Of a DNA stretch of 64,000 bases, positions 17,417 to 29,358 are shown one piece after another (position 1 is the stretch's first letter; each line of letters opens with the position of its first letter). The notes under the pieces are model-generated. The model was not told where the DNA came from. It worked only from the letters and a program-made list of their open reading frames with translations, and did no database searches. Origin of the DNA: Ancylobacter mangrovi (GTDB lineage Bacteria > Pseudomonadota > Alphaproteobacteria > Rhizobiales > Xanthobacteraceae); contig NZ_JANTHZ010000001.1 of assembly GCF_024752355.1 (NCBI RefSeq), positions 682,001 to 746,000 of the forward strand. The letters run 5' to 3'. Position numbers and translations under genes: made by a program.

Positions 17417-17512
17417 AGCCTTATCAGCTTAACACATTCATATTGCTATATTTCTTGTTCGCCCATGTCGAGTGTGAAATCTTTACATCACATCCCAAGC
17501 GGAGGAATTGAC

Positions 17513-17740
17513 ATGAGACCGCCCCATCACAACGGCGACGAGGAATTCGTCACCATCGTCGGCGGCGACGCCGAGGAGATCGGCCGGGCCTTCCGGGCGG
17601 AAGGTCTCGCCGAGAAGGACTTCACCATCGTGCACCGCATCGGCCGCCACCGCTTCGCCATGGCGCCGGGCCGCGAGCTCACCTCGCTGCTCGACGGCGG
17701 CACGCTGGTCGCCGCGACCTATACCCGCCGTGCCCGCTAG
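17513..17740 (+). CDS. Small conserved-looking protein of unknown function
   Basis: 75 residues, ATG at 17513 with GGAGG seven bases upstream. It has an alternating strand/helix pattern ([17 protein letters not shown], then [17 protein letters not shown]) and ends with Arg-rich ARRAR-like residues. No signal or membrane segment. It lies between the ScfR/RamB-like regulator and aceA and has the only visible AT-rich promoter on this strand, so aceA may be transcribed through it. I do not recognise the family; a small ligand-binding or regulatory role is possible. Confidence 0.65.
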   Translation: MRPPHHNGDEEFVTIVGGDAEEIGRAFRAEGLAEKDFTIVHRIGRHRFAMAPGRELTSLLDGGTLVAATYTRRAR

Positions 17741-17781
17741 GCCGCGCTTCCACGCGCGCCGCGCCATCGACATGTGGCCCA

Positions 17782-17811
17782 TCGATTCTCGGCCCGTCGA
17801 TTCCCGGCCCG
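17782..17811. repeat. Two tandem 15-bp repeats upstream of aceA
   Basis: TCGATTCTCGGCCCG is followed immediately by TCGATTCCCGGCCCG (one mismatch). The 236-base spacer before aceA otherwise holds no gene. Role unknown; it may be simple local duplication. Confidence 0.5.
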
Positions 17812-17976
17812 GCGCGCCGGGCACCGGCCCCGCGAGCCTCGCGGCGCCGGCGCCCGTTCACCCCGCTTCCCTCCACTCCGCTTCCATTCGCCCCGCCACC
17901 CGCACCGGCGTCCCCGCGACGACCCGCACGGCGGCCCGCCCGAACGCAACCGACCCTTCAGCCGCAGGAGCCGACC

Positions 17977-19296
17977 ATGCTCGACACGATCCGCGAAACC
18001 GCGCGCGAGACCTCGCCTGACCAGTTCCCCGCACCGCCCTGGGCGCCCGACCGCTGGGCCGGCATCCACCGCAGCTACACCCGCGCCGATGTCGGCCGCC
18101 TCGCCGGCTCGCTGCGCATCGAGCACACGCTGGCGCAGAACGGCGCGCGCCGGCTGTGGGACCTGCTGCAGATGCAGGAATTCGTGCCCACGCTCGGCAC
18201 CTACACCGGCAGCCAGGCGGTGCAGCAGGTGAAGGCGGGGCTGGAGGCGATCTACCTCTCCGGCTGGCAAGTCGCCGCCGACGGCAACTCGGCCGGCGAC
18301 ATGTACCCGGACCAGAGCCTCTACCCGGTCGACAGCGTCCCCGCCGTAGTCCGGCGCATCAACAAGGCGCTGGCCCGCGCCGACCAGATCCAGACCATGG
18401 AGCGCGTCTCCAATGGTGCCGGCGCGGCCGGGCCGGAGCTCGACTTCTTCGTGCCGATCATCGCCGATGCCGAGGCCGGCTTCGGCGGCCCGCTCAACGC
18501 CTATGAACTCACCAAGGCACTGATCGAGGCCGGTGCGGCGGCGGTCCATTTCGAGGACCAGCTCGCCTCGGAGAAGAAGTGCGGCCATCTCGGCGGCAAG
18601 GTGCTGGTGCCGACCCGCCAGTTCGTCCGCACCCTGAACGCGGCGCGGCTCGCGGCAGATGTCGCCGGCGTGCCGACCGTCATCATGGCGCGCACCGACG
18701 CGGAATCGGCGAGGCTCATCACCTCGGACATCGACGAGACCGACCGGCCCTTCATCACCGGCGAGCGCACGCCCGAGGGCTTCTACCGCTACCAGGGCGG
18801 CTTCGAGGCCGGCATCGCCCGCGCCGTGGCCTACGCGCCCTATGCGGACCTGCTGTGGTGCGAGACCTCGACCCCGAGCCTCGAGGACGCGCGCCGCTTC
18901 GCCGAAGGGGTGCACAAGGTCCATCCGGGCAAGATGCTGGCCTATAACTGCTCGCCCTCCTTCAACTGGGCGAAGCACATGGACCGCGATCAGATGAAGC
19001 ACTTCCAGCGCGAGCTGGGAGCGATGGGCTACCGCTACCAGTTCATCACGCTGGCCGGCTTCCACAACCTCAACTACACGACCTTCGAGCTGGCGCGGCG
19101 CTACCGCGAGGACGGCATGGCCGCCTATTCGGAGCTGCAGCAGGCCGAATTCGCGGCCGAGAAGGACGGCTTCACCGCTACGCGCCACCAGCGCGAGGTC
19201 GGCACCAGCTATTTCGACGCCATCGCCACCGTGCTCAGCGAAGGCATGAGCTCGACCATGGCGATGAAGGAATCGACCGAAACCGCCCAGTTCTAG
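17977..19296 (+). CDS. aceA: Isocitrate lyase
   Basis: 439 residues. Cleaves isocitrate to glyoxylate and succinate, the first step of the glyoxylate shunt. The catalytic signature KKCGH is at 200-204 (Cys202 as general base/acid), followed by LGGKVLVP. The metal-binding region ADAEAGFGG and substrate-binding NCSPSFNW are intact, so it should be active. Start at ATG 17977 with GGAG upstream. It is followed after 190 bases by malate synthase G, completing the shunt, and controlled probably by the divergent ScfR/RamB-like regulator. Needed for growth on acetate and other C2 units. Confidence 0.96.
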   Translation: MLDTIRETARETSPDQFPAPPWAPDRWAGIHRSYTRADVGRLAGSLRIEHTLAQNGARRLWDLLQMQEFVPTLGTYTGSQAVQQVKAGLEAIYLSGWQVAADGNSAGDMYPDQSLYPVDSVPAVVRRINKALARADQIQTMERVSNGAGAAGPELDFFVPIIADAEAGFGGPLNAYELTKALIEAGAAAVHFEDQLASEKKCGHLGGKVLVPTRQFVRTLNAARLAADVAGVPTVIMARTDAESARLITSDIDETDRPFITGERTPEGFYRYQGGFEAGIARAVAYAPYADLLWCETSTPSLEDARRFAEGVHKVHPGKMLAYNCSPSFNWAKHMDRDQMKHFQRELGAMGYRYQFITLAGFHNLNYTTFELARRYREDGMAAYSELQQAEFAAEKDGFTATRHQREVGTSYFDAIATVLSEGMSSTMAMKESTETAQF

Positions 19297-19307
19297 GAGG
19301 TCTCGCG

Positions 19308-19335
19308 GCGAGCGCCGGCACCGGGCCGGCCTCGC
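19308..19335 (+). promoter_or_regulatory. Intercistronic hairpin after aceA
   Basis: GCGAG-C-GCCGGC pairs with GCCGGC-CTCGC around a five-base loop, 12 bases after the aceA stop. No T-tract follows, so it is more likely a message-stabilising or partial terminator structure between aceA and the malate synthase gene. Confidence 0.45.
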
Positions 19336-19486
19336 TCTGCGATGGGCGCTGGGGAGCTATGCGCATTTTTGCGCCCATCGGACCATCTGCGATATTGCGT
19401 CGCATCCGCCTCTTGCTGCATAGCACAAAGTGAGTTGGTGGCTCCGGGAGGGTGCCAACTCCCAAACGAACGGAGGAACCCCGCAT

Positions 19487-21658
19487 ATGAGCTATACAGA
19501 CGTCGCCGGCCTCAAGGTGGATTCTGCGCTTGTAAACTTTATTAATGATGAGGCGATGCCCGGCACCGGGGTCGACGCGGCCGTGTTCTGGGAGAGATTC
19601 GCCGGCCTGGTCGGCACGTTCGCTCCCCGCAACAAGGAGCTGCTCGCCCGCCGCGACGAGCTTCAGGCGCAGATCGACGCCTGGAATCGTGCCCATCGCA
19701 ACAAGCCGATCGACCCTGCCGCCTATGAGGTGTTTCTCGCGGAGATCGGCTATCTGCTGCCCGAGCCCGAGCCCTTCGAGGTGGCGACCGACAAGGTCGA
19801 CGACGAACTCGCCCGCATTCCTGGCCCGCAGCTCGTGGTGCCCGTCACCAATGCGCGCTACGCGCTCAATGCTGCCAATGCGCGCTGGGGCAGCCTGTAC
19901 GACGCGCTCTACGGCACCGACGCCCTGCCCGAGGACAACGGCGCCACCCGCTCCGGCGGCTTCAACCCGATCCGCGCCCAGCGCGTGATCGAGCGCGCCC
20001 GCATCTTCCTCGACGAATCCGTTCCGCTCGCCGCCGGCACCCACGCCAATGCGGTGGCCTACCGGGTCGAGGGCGGCGCGCTGAAGGTCGAGCTGAACAC
20101 CGGCTCGGTGGTCGGGCTGAAGGACCCGGCGCAGTTCGCCGGCCATCGCGGCGCGGACGCCTCGCCCACCTCGGTGCTGCTGGTCAATCACGGCCTGCAC
20201 ATCGACATCGAGATCGACCGCAAGCACCGCGTGGGCAGCACCGACCCGGCCGGTGTCGCCGACATCGTCATCGAGGCGGCGGTGACCACCATCGTCGACT
20301 GCGAGGATTCGGTCGCGGCGGTGGACGCCGAGGACAAGGTGCACGTCTATCGCAACTGGCTCGGCCTGATGAAGGGCACGCTCAGCGCCGCCTTCGCCAA
20401 GGGCCGCGAGACCGTCGAGCGCCGCCTCGCCGCCGACCGCCACTACAGCCGCGCCGGCGGCGGCGACCTCACCCTGCACGGGCGCAGCCTGCTGCTGGTG
20501 CGCAATGTCGGCCAGCACATGATGACGGACGCGGTGCTCGACGCCGAGGGCAACGAGATCCCCGAGACCATCCTCGACGCCGCCGTCACCTCGCTGATCG
20601 CGATCCACGACCTCAAGGGCGATGCGGAGCTGCGCAACAGCCGCACCGGCTCGGTCTACATCGTGAAGCCGAAGATGCACGGCCCGGAGGAGGTCGCCTT
20701 CGCGGTCGACCTGTTCGCCGCCGTCGAGGGCGTGCTCGACCTCGAGCGCAACACGCTCAAGATCGGCATCATGGACGAGGAGCGCCGCACCAGCGCCAAC
20801 CTCTCGGCCTCGATCCACGCCGCCCGCGAGCGCGTCGTCTTCATCAACACCGGCTTCCTCGACCGCACCGGCGACGAGATCCACACCTCGATCGAGGTGG
20901 GTCCGATGGTGCGCAAGAACGAGATGAAGGCGCAGGCCTGGATCAAGGCCTATGAGGACAACAATGTCGACGCCGGCCTTGCCGCCCATCTCGACGGGCA
21001 CGGCCAGATCGGCAAGGGCATGTGGGCCATGCCCGACCGCATGGCCGACATGCTGGTGCAGAAGATCGCCCACCCCATGGCGGGCGCCAACACCGCCTGG
21101 GTCCCCTCGCCGACCGCCGCGACGCTGCACGCGCTGCACTACCACAAGGTCGACGTGTTCCAGCGCCAGGAGGAGCTGCGCTCGCGCCAGCCCGCCTCCA
21201 AGCGCGACCTGCTCACCATCCCGGTGGTCGACCGCGGCAACTGGGAGCCGGCGGCCGTGCAGGAGGAGCTCGACAACAACATCCAGGGCATCCTCGGCTA
21301 TGTGGTGCGCTGGATCGACCAGGGCGTCGGCTGCTCCAAGGTGCCGGACATCCACGATGTCGGGCTGATGGAAGACCGCGCCACGCTGCGCATCTCCTCC
21401 CAGCACGTCGCCAACTGGCTGCTGCACGGGGTCGTCACCGAGGAGCAGGTCGAGGAGACGCTGCGCCGCATGGCGAAGGTGGTCGACGGCCAGAACGCCG
21501 GCGATCCGGACTACGAGCCGATGGCGCCGGCCTATGACGGCTTCGCCTTCCGGGCCGCGCGCGACCTCATCTTCGAGGGCCGCACCCAGCCCAACGGCTA
21601 CACCGAGTTCATCCTCACCCAGCGCCGACGCGAGGCGAAGCAGGCGCGCGCCGCCTGA
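19487..21658 (+). CDS. glcB: Malate synthase G
   Basis: 723 residues, the length of the monomeric G isoform. Condenses glyoxylate with acetyl-CoA to malate. The ATG at 19487 has CGGAGG upstream. Family segments are present: [30 protein letters not shown], the active-site region with [17 protein letters not shown], and [11 protein letters not shown]. It pairs with aceA upstream. A terminator follows at 21695. Codons 16-20 (GTA AAC TTT ATT AAT) are strikingly AT-rich for this gene and contain the same GTAAACTTTA 10-mer found in the regulator's promoter. Confidence 0.95.
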   Translation: MSYTDVAGLKVDSALVNFINDEAMPGTGVDAAVFWERFAGLVGTFAPRNKELLARRDELQAQIDAWNRAHRNKPIDPAAYEVFLAEIGYLLPEPEPFEVATDKVDDELARIPGPQLVVPVTNARYALNAANARWGSLYDALYGTDALPEDNGATRSGGFNPIRAQRVIERARIFLDESVPLAAGTHANAVAYRVEGGALKVELNTGSVVGLKDPAQFAGHRGADASPTSVLLVNHGLHIDIEIDRKHRVGSTDPAGVADIVIEAAVTTIVDCEDSVAAVDAEDKVHVYRNWLGLMKGTLSAAFAKGRETVERRLAADRHYSRAGGGDLTLHGRSLLLVRNVGQHMMTDAVLDAEGNEIPETILDAAVTSLIAIHDLKGDAELRNSRTGSVYIVKPKMHGPEEVAFAVDLFAAVEGVLDLERNTLKIGIMDEERRTSANLSASIHAARERVVFINTGFLDRTGDEIHTSIEVGPMVRKNEMKAQAWIKAYEDNNVDAGLAAHLDGHGQIGKGMWAMPDRMADMLVQKIAHPMAGANTAWVPSPTAATLHALHYHKVDVFQRQEELRSRQPASKRDLLTIPVVDRGNWEPAAVQEELDNNIQGILGYVVRWIDQGVGCSKVPDIHDVGLMEDRATLRISSQHVANWLLHGVVTEEQVEETLRRMAKVVDGQNAGDPDYEPMAPAYDGFAFRAARDLIFEGRTQPNGYTEFILTQRRREAKQARAA
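19532..19541 (+). promoter_or_regulatory. Possible intragenic operator in malate synthase gene
   Basis: GTAAACTTTA, 45 bases after the start codon, is identical to part of the operator candidate at 17405-17414. It is spelled by codons unusual in this GC-rich gene, which suggests the DNA word itself is under constraint. Confidence 0.4.
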
Positions 21659-21694
21659 GCCCCGCATAACCGCAGACAGGCACAGCCTGACAGG

Positions 21695-21727
21695 AGGGCC
21701 GCGCGGCATCGCCCGCGCGGCCCTTTT
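21695..21727 (+). terminator. Rho-independent terminator after malate synthase gene
   Basis: An 11-bp stem GGGCCGCGCGG (21696-21706)/CCGCGCGGCCC (21713-21723) with a six-base loop is followed by TTTT. It lies 37 bases after the stop. The remaining spacer to 21929 holds no gene. Confidence 0.85.
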
Positions 21728-21929
21728 CGTGTCTCCCACGCCACGTCCGCCTGCGCGCAGACGGGTCGGACAATCGCGCGTTCATCGTCCCGGCAATTGC
21801 GGATGGACAGGCCGTGCCGGGCGAAAGATATTGTGGGCTCGTTACCTAGCGACCGCCTCGACACGGCCCGCTTTGAAGATCACCGGCCGGTGGGCGGCCA
21901 GAGCCGGTGATCGCACGCACGGTCCTGTC

Positions 21930-24566
21930 ATGATGCTGAGACGCCTCCGGCCCCTGTTCCTCGCGCTGTCCATGCTGGCCGCGACGCTCCCTTCTGCGCT
22001 GGCGCAGAGCGCCGCCGGGCCGGCACCGCAGGCGGCGGCCACCGCGCAAGGGGCTGAACCGCAAGCGGGCGCAACTCAGGGCGCTGCAGGGGCGGCGCTG
22101 CCTCTGTCGCCGCAGCAGTTCGACGCGCTGGTCGACGCGCTGTCGAAATCGGTGGCCGAACGGCTCGGCAAAACCCCGCCCGCCGCCGCAACGCCTGCCG
22201 GCACAGCCCCTGCCGCCGCGGACCATCCGGGGGCGGCCAAGGCCGGCGCCACCGCCGCCGGCGCGGCCCATTCCGACGCCATGATGATGGCGATGGCCAG
22301 CGAGGCGCCCTTCAGCGAGGTCTTCATCGACGTCATGGAGCGCGGCGACGACGCGCTCGAGCAGTTTCCCTCGCTGGTCACGGAGAGCGGGCGCATCCCC
22401 ACCCTGCTGAGCGCGGAGATGAATGGCGGACGCAGCCGCTCCGCCTTCTTCCTGCTGCTCGCCGCCTGCGTCGCCGCCGCGCTCGCCGTCGAGGCGCTGC
22501 TGCTGTTCGCCCTGCGCGGCCCCCGGTCCTATCTCGCCGGCCGCATGGAGGGCGCGGCCTCGATCTGGGCGCTGGCCGCGCTGGTGAGCCTCGACGTCGT
22601 GGTGCTCACCGGGCTCTGGCTCGCGACCCATGGCATGGTGATCGGCCTGTTCGACGGCACCGAGCCGCAGGCCCGGCTCGGCTATCTCGTTCTCACCAGC
22701 GTGTTCTACTGGCGGCTCTATCTGGTGGTCTTCCGCATCGCGCTGCGCCCCGGCCTCACGCCGGCGCGGCTCGCCATGGTCGACGACCACGAGGCGCGCG
22801 CCATCTATCGCTGGGCCTCGGCGGTGATCCTGGTGGCGATCGCGCTGAGCGACTTCCGCCGCGTGCTGGAGGCCATCCATTCGCCGCAGCTCGTGGTGGT
22901 CTGCGCCATGCTGATCAACACCGCGATCCTCACCTCGCTGCTGATCGCGGCGGCGGTGGCGGTGCGCGAGCCGGTGGCGAAGTGGTTTCACGGCCTGTCG
23001 CAGGAGGGCCGGCCGGGGCCGATCGTGGCGACGGTGGCGCGCTGGTGGCTGGTGGTGGCGGTTCCCGTCTTCCTCGCCCTCGGCATCGCCCGCGTCTATG
23101 GCGCGCTGACCACCTGGGACGGCGTGCACACGGCGATCCTTCTGACCATGCACGTCCTGCTCGCCCTGGTGCTGCTCGAATCCTTCATGGACAAGGTCTG
23201 CCGCCTGATGCGGGCGGAGGTGGCCTCCGTCACCGCGGCGGAGGAAGTGGCGGTCGAAAACGCCGAGCTCGCCGCCGAGGTCGCCAGCGCCGCCGCGCAG
23301 CCGGTCGTTGCCGAGCCCGTGACGGCAGAGGCAATGCCCGCCGCCGGGGCCGAGCCGTCCGTGCTGGAGATTGCGCCGCTCGACCCGGCCGCCCTCGAGC
23401 GGGCCGCCGCGGAGCAGGCGGCGGCAGAGCAAGCGGCGGCCGAACAGGCGGCCCTCGCCGAGCAGATGGCCGCGCAGGAGCGCGCGGCCGCCCTGCACGC
23501 CATCGCCCGCGAGCGGGCGATCGAAGCGGTGATGCGCTGCCTGCGCGTCGCCATCCTGCTGGTCTCGCTCTCGCTGCTGGTGCGCATCTGGGTGGTCCAT
23601 GGCGTCGGCATGATGGAGATGAGCCGCTACAACGCCCTCGCCGGCGCCGCCCTGCCGGCGGGCGCGATCCTGCTCGCCGCCTATTGCGCGTGGCAGGCGG
23701 TGGACTACTTCACCGGCCGCCATGCGCGCGAGGGCCTGCACGGCGGGCCGGCCATGCCGGGAACCGACGTCGAGGACGGACTTCACGGGCCGCGCTCGCG
23801 CATGTCCACGCTGCTGCCGCTGCTGCGCGTCACGCTCATGCTCGCCATCATCATCATGGCCGGGCTCACGCTGCTGGGGCAGCTCGGCATCGACGTGATG
23901 CCGCTGATCGCCGGCGCCTCGATCATCGGCCTCGCCATCTCCTTCGGCAGCCAGACGCTGGTGAAGGACATCGTGTCCGGCGTGTTCTATCTGGTCGACG
24001 ATGCCTTCCGCGTCGGCGAGTACATCGACTGCGGCAAGGCCAAGGGCACGGTGGAGGGCTTCACCCTGCGTTCGCTGAAGCTGCGCCACCAGAACGGCAT
24101 GATCCACACCATCCCGTTCGGCCAGCTCGGGCAGATCACGAACTTCAGCCGCGACTGGACGACGATGAAGTTCAACCTGCGCTTCACCCGCGACACCGAC
24201 CTCGAGAAGCTGCGCAAGACGGTGAAGAAGATCGGCGCCGAGATGCTGGAGGACCCGGAGCTGAAGGAGGAGTTCCTGGCGCCGCTGAAGATGCAGGGGG
24301 TGGCCGACATCATCGACAACGCGCTGATCGTGCGCTTCAAGTTCACCGTGCGGCCGATCAAGCCGACCGTGGTGCGGCGCGAGGCGATCAAGCGTATGGT
24401 CTACCAGCTGCCGCAGCAGGGCATCCAGTTCGCCAACAACCTGGTGCCTGTGCAGGCGATGGGCGGGGATGCCGACACCGGAGCCGGCGCCGCCGCGGCG
24501 GTGACGCGCGCCCGCATCGCCAACGACCTCGCCGCCCGCGCGGAGAGCGAGGCCGCGACAGGCTGA
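21930..24566 (+). CDS. Large mechanosensitive channel, MscS family
   Basis: 878 residues. Two adjacent ATGs at 21930/21933 begin a signal peptide (LFLALSMLAATLPSALA), which favours this start over the longer open frame. A periplasmic Ala/Pro-rich part is followed by several membrane helices, an Ala/Glu-rich probable coiled coil (about residues 430-535), and the MscS core from about 627: a pore helix region with LLGQLGIDVMPLIAGASIIGL, then SFGSQTLVKDIVSG and the beta domain with YLVDDAFRVGEYI and HTIPFGQLGQITNFSRDW. Such channels release solutes on hypo-osmotic shock. The gene runs convergently into the nitroreductase gene, ten bases apart. Confidence 0.88.
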   Translation: MMLRRLRPLFLALSMLAATLPSALAQSAAGPAPQAAATAQGAEPQAGATQGAAGAALPLSPQQFDALVDALSKSVAERLGKTPPAAATPAGTAPAAADHPGAAKAGATAAGAAHSDAMMMAMASEAPFSEVFIDVMERGDDALEQFPSLVTESGRIPTLLSAEMNGGRSRSAFFLLLAACVAAALAVEALLLFALRGPRSYLAGRMEGAASIWALAALVSLDVVVLTGLWLATHGMVIGLFDGTEPQARLGYLVLTSVFYWRLYLVVFRIALRPGLTPARLAMVDDHEARAIYRWASAVILVAIALSDFRRVLEAIHSPQLVVVCAMLINTAILTSLLIAAAVAVREPVAKWFHGLSQEGRPGPIVATVARWWLVVAVPVFLALGIARVYGALTTWDGVHTAILLTMHVLLALVLLESFMDKVCRLMRAEVASVTAAEEVAVENAELAAEVASAAAQPVVAEPVTAEAMPAAGAEPSVLEIAPLDPAALERAAAEQAAAEQAAAEQAALAEQMAAQERAAALHAIARERAIEAVMRCLRVAILLVSLSLLVRIWVVHGVGMMEMSRYNALAGAALPAGAILLAAYCAWQAVDYFTGRHAREGLHGGPAMPGTDVEDGLHGPRSRMSTLLPLLRVTLMLAIIIMAGLTLLGQLGIDVMPLIAGASIIGLAISFGSQTLVKDIVSGVFYLVDDAFRVGEYIDCGKAKGTVEGFTLRSLKLRHQNGMIHTIPFGQLGQITNFSRDWTTMKFNLRFTRDTDLEKLRKTVKKIGAEMLEDPELKEEFLAPLKMQGVADIIDNALIVRFKFTVRPIKPTVVRREAIKRMVYQLPQQGIQFANNLVPVQAMGGDADTGAGAAAAVTRARIANDLAARAESEAATG

Positions 24567-24576
24567 GCCTTGCCGG

Positions 24577-25218
24577 CTACGGCGCGGCCGGATCCGGCGC
24601 GCTCCAGAAGGCGGTCCGCTCGCCGACATCGGGGCGCGGGCGCTCGCCGGGCGCCTCGCGCGCGGTGCCGAGATGGACGATGCCGGCCACCTTCTCGCCC
24701 TCGACCAGCCCGAGCAGCCGCTGCGCATGCGTATTCGTCGCGGCCCAGCCGGTGACCCAGATGCCGGAGAAGCCGAAGCCGTGCGCGGCGTGCAGCAGGT
24801 TCATACACACCGCGCCGGCGGAGAGTTCCTGCTCGAATACCGGGATCATGGTCTCCCGGTTCGGCCGGCTGACCACCACCACCGCGAGCGGGGCCGGGAA
24901 CAGGCGCGACATGATCCCCGCGAACTTCTCGCGCCGCTCCGGCGCCATGTCGGGATTGCCGGCACGATAGGCCTCGGCGAGCAGCGCGCCGAGCCGCCCG
25001 CGCGCCTCCCCGCCGATCACGATGAAGCGCCACGGCGCCAGCATCGCGTGGTCGGGCACCCGCGTCGCCAGCTCCAGCATGCGTTGCAGCGTCGCCTCGT
25101 CCGGGCCCGGCTCGGCAAGCCCCGCCGCCGGGACCGAGCGCCGCCGGGCCATGGCGTCGAGCCAGCCGTCGGAGGGCGCGGAGGGGCGAGCGGAGGGCGA
25201 CGAGGGGGGCACGGGCAT
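24577..25218 (-). CDS. Nitroreductase family protein (YdjA-like)
   Basis: 213 residues from the ATG at 25218 with AGGA upstream. An FMN-binding nitroreductase fold is indicated by RRRSVP near the start, PDHAMLAPWRF around residue 55, the SRPNRETMIP strand, and HGFGFSGIWVTGW near 147. The short single-domain layout and APWRF motif resemble E. coli YdjA. It probably reduces nitro or quinone compounds with NAD(P)H. Single gene, convergent with the MscS gene. Confidence 0.85.
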   Translation of the reverse strand: MPVPPSSPSARPSAPSDGWLDAMARRRSVPAAGLAEPGPDEATLQRMLELATRVPDHAMLAPWRFIVIGGEARGRLGALLAEAYRAGNPDMAPERREKFAGIMSRLFPAPLAVVVVSRPNRETMIPVFEQELSAGAVCMNLLHAAHGFGFSGIWVTGWAATNTHAQRLLGLVEGEKVAGIVHLGTAREAPGERPRPDVGERTAFWSAPDPAAP

Positions 25219-25452
25219 GAAACGGTCCTGTTGGGGGATATGCGCGCATCGCCGGGTTTCAATCGGCTGCGCACACACTAGATAGGTCGCTGGCGATAAA
25301 TTCGCCGGCTGGCCACGTAAAGGGGGACGTGCCACCTGACGGGATCTGCCATGCGCTGTGGCGGCCATCGCGGCCGGCCTCCTGCGCGTGCCGGTGCCGA
25401 AGGCCCCCCGGACGGCGGCGAGCCACCAACCGAACCAGAAGGAGGAATCCGC

Positions 25453-25773
25453 ATGAGCATGAACGGCGAAATCCCGGTCCGCGACAACCGCGCCGCCGAT
25501 CGCTTCGAAATCGAGCAGGACGGCCATCTCGCCATTGCGCAGTACCTCCTCGCGCCCGACCACATCATCTTCATGCACACCGAGGTGCCGCCCGAGCTTG
25601 GCGGGCGCGGCCTTGCGACGCGGCTGGTGGAGGCCGGGCTCGCCAGCGCCCGCGAGCGCGGGCTCTCCGTGGTTCCGCGCTGCTCGGTATTCGGGCGCTA
25701 CATGATCAAGCATCCCGAGACCCACGACCTGCTCGCGCCCGAGATCCGCGCGACGCTCGGCCTGCCGGCCTGA
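25453..25773 (+). CDS. Small GNAT-like N-acetyltransferase (YjdJ type)
   Basis: 106 residues starting at an ATG with AAGGAGG seven bases upstream. The sequence EVPPELGGRGLATRLVEAGL is the acetyl-CoA pyrophosphate loop of the short GCN5-related family that includes E. coli YjdJ, followed by RCSVFGRYMIKHPE. These proteins are about 95-105 residues and of unknown substrate. It stands alone between the nitroreductase gene and the ftsK-like gene. Confidence 0.85.
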   Translation: MSMNGEIPVRDNRAADRFEIEQDGHLAIAQYLLAPDHIIFMHTEVPPELGGRGLATRLVEAGLASARERGLSVVPRCSVFGRYMIKHPETHDLLAPEIRATLGLPA

Positions 25774-25865
25774 GGCCGCGCCGCCACGGAACCTGCCCTC
25801 GCGCACGGGAAAAACCGGCCTTTCATACCCTTCCTTAACGCTGTGCTCCTAACGATGGGAGCACA

Positions 25866-25894
25866 GCCGGCAGGGTGAACGAAAGCCTGCCGGC
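25866..25894 (+). promoter_or_regulatory. Leader hairpin upstream of ftsK-like gene
   Basis: GCCGGCAGG (25866-25874) and CCTGCCGGC (25886-25894) form a perfect 9-bp stem. Nine bases later a 12-codon open frame (25904-25942) begins and overlaps the start of the translocase gene. Confidence 0.4.
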
Positions 25895-25928
25895 CGGTGC
25901 CCGATGTTCATGAGCGGCAAAGGTTCCG

Positions 25929-28712
<2,784 letters not shown>

Positions 28713-28736
28713 TCGAAGCCGGCCGCCGGGCTGCGC

Positions 28737-29096
28737 TCAGGCGGTCAGCCAGCCCCACAGGGTGAGCAGCGCGCTCATAACGAACGCCGCGCCGGCCAGC
28801 ATCAGGGCGGCGCGCCAGTTGCGCCGCCGCCCGCCGGGCCACGGCGTCGAACGCCGCTTTGCCGGCGCCGCGGGCCGCGCGCCCGTACCCTCGTCGCGGC
28901 GCTGGCCGTTTCCCGGTTCGGAGGGGATGGACACTCCCGGATGTCCTTCGCCCGGCTGGCCGCGCTCGCCCACCCAGCCGGCGGCGGCCGGGTTCGGGCG
29001 CTGCGGCGCGGGCCGGACGGATGCGCGGCCGGCGCTCGCGGCGTCGTCCCTGTGGCTGCGGTCGGTGTCGTCGCGCGCACGTACGGCGGTCGTCAT
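28737..29096 (-). CDS. Small tail-anchored membrane protein, unknown
   Basis: About 119 residues, convergent with the translocase gene and 24 bases from it. The N-terminal 95 residues are hydrophilic, Pro/Arg/Gly-rich and probably disordered; the end is a single hydrophobic helix (LMLAGAAFVMSALLTLWGW) preceded by RRRNWR, typical of a C-terminal membrane anchor. I chose the ATG at 29096 because the frame upstream is poor, but the ribosome binding site is weak. The clear membrane helix is the main support that it is real. Confidence 0.5.
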   Translation of the reverse strand: MTTAVRARDDTDRSHRDDAASAGRASVRPAPQRPNPAAAGWVGERGQPGEGHPGVSIPSEPGNGQRRDEGTGARPAAPAKRRSTPWPGGRRRNWRAALMLAGAAFVMSALLTLWGWLTA

Positions 29097-29248
29097 CACG
29101 TTGCCCCGGTGCTGATGCCTCAAACCTGCTCGAGCTTCATGTCGAGCTTCACGTCAAACTTCCCTCGGGGAGAACCGGACCGGCGCCCGCTGGTTCCCCT
29201 CGCGCGCCGCTGGCCTGCCCGGCGACAGGCCCGTTTCGGGCCGCAGAC

Positions 29249-29262
29249 GCTGGCATGCCAGC
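29249..29262. promoter_or_regulatory. 14-bp perfect palindrome upstream of aldehyde dehydrogenase gene
   Basis: GCTGGCATGCCAGC reads the same on both strands and lies about 97 bases before the dehydrogenase start, in the 262-base divergent spacer. A dimeric repressor site is the natural reading. Confidence 0.4.
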
Positions 29263-29358
29263 ACGTGCCTCTTTCGCTGGAGGGTCCGGAGGATTAGGTG
29301 TGTGCCGCACCCGCCCTTCCGGCGCGCCCGCGCCGCGTCTTCCATCGAGAGGTCAGTC

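Noticed and set aside
19235-21739. Very long minus-strand frame opposite malate synthase G
   Set aside because: Shadow of a strongly conserved plus-strand gene; composition is Asp/His/Arg-rich and domain-free.
21534-21929. N-terminal extension of the MscS gene back into malate synthase
   Set aside because: The extension is Arg/Ser/Pro-rich, runs over a strong terminator, and the signal peptide begins at 21930.
25219-25806. N-terminal extension of the nitroreductase frame
   Set aside because: It crosses the antisense of the GNAT gene; the ATG at 25218 has a ribosome binding site and begins near the first family motif.
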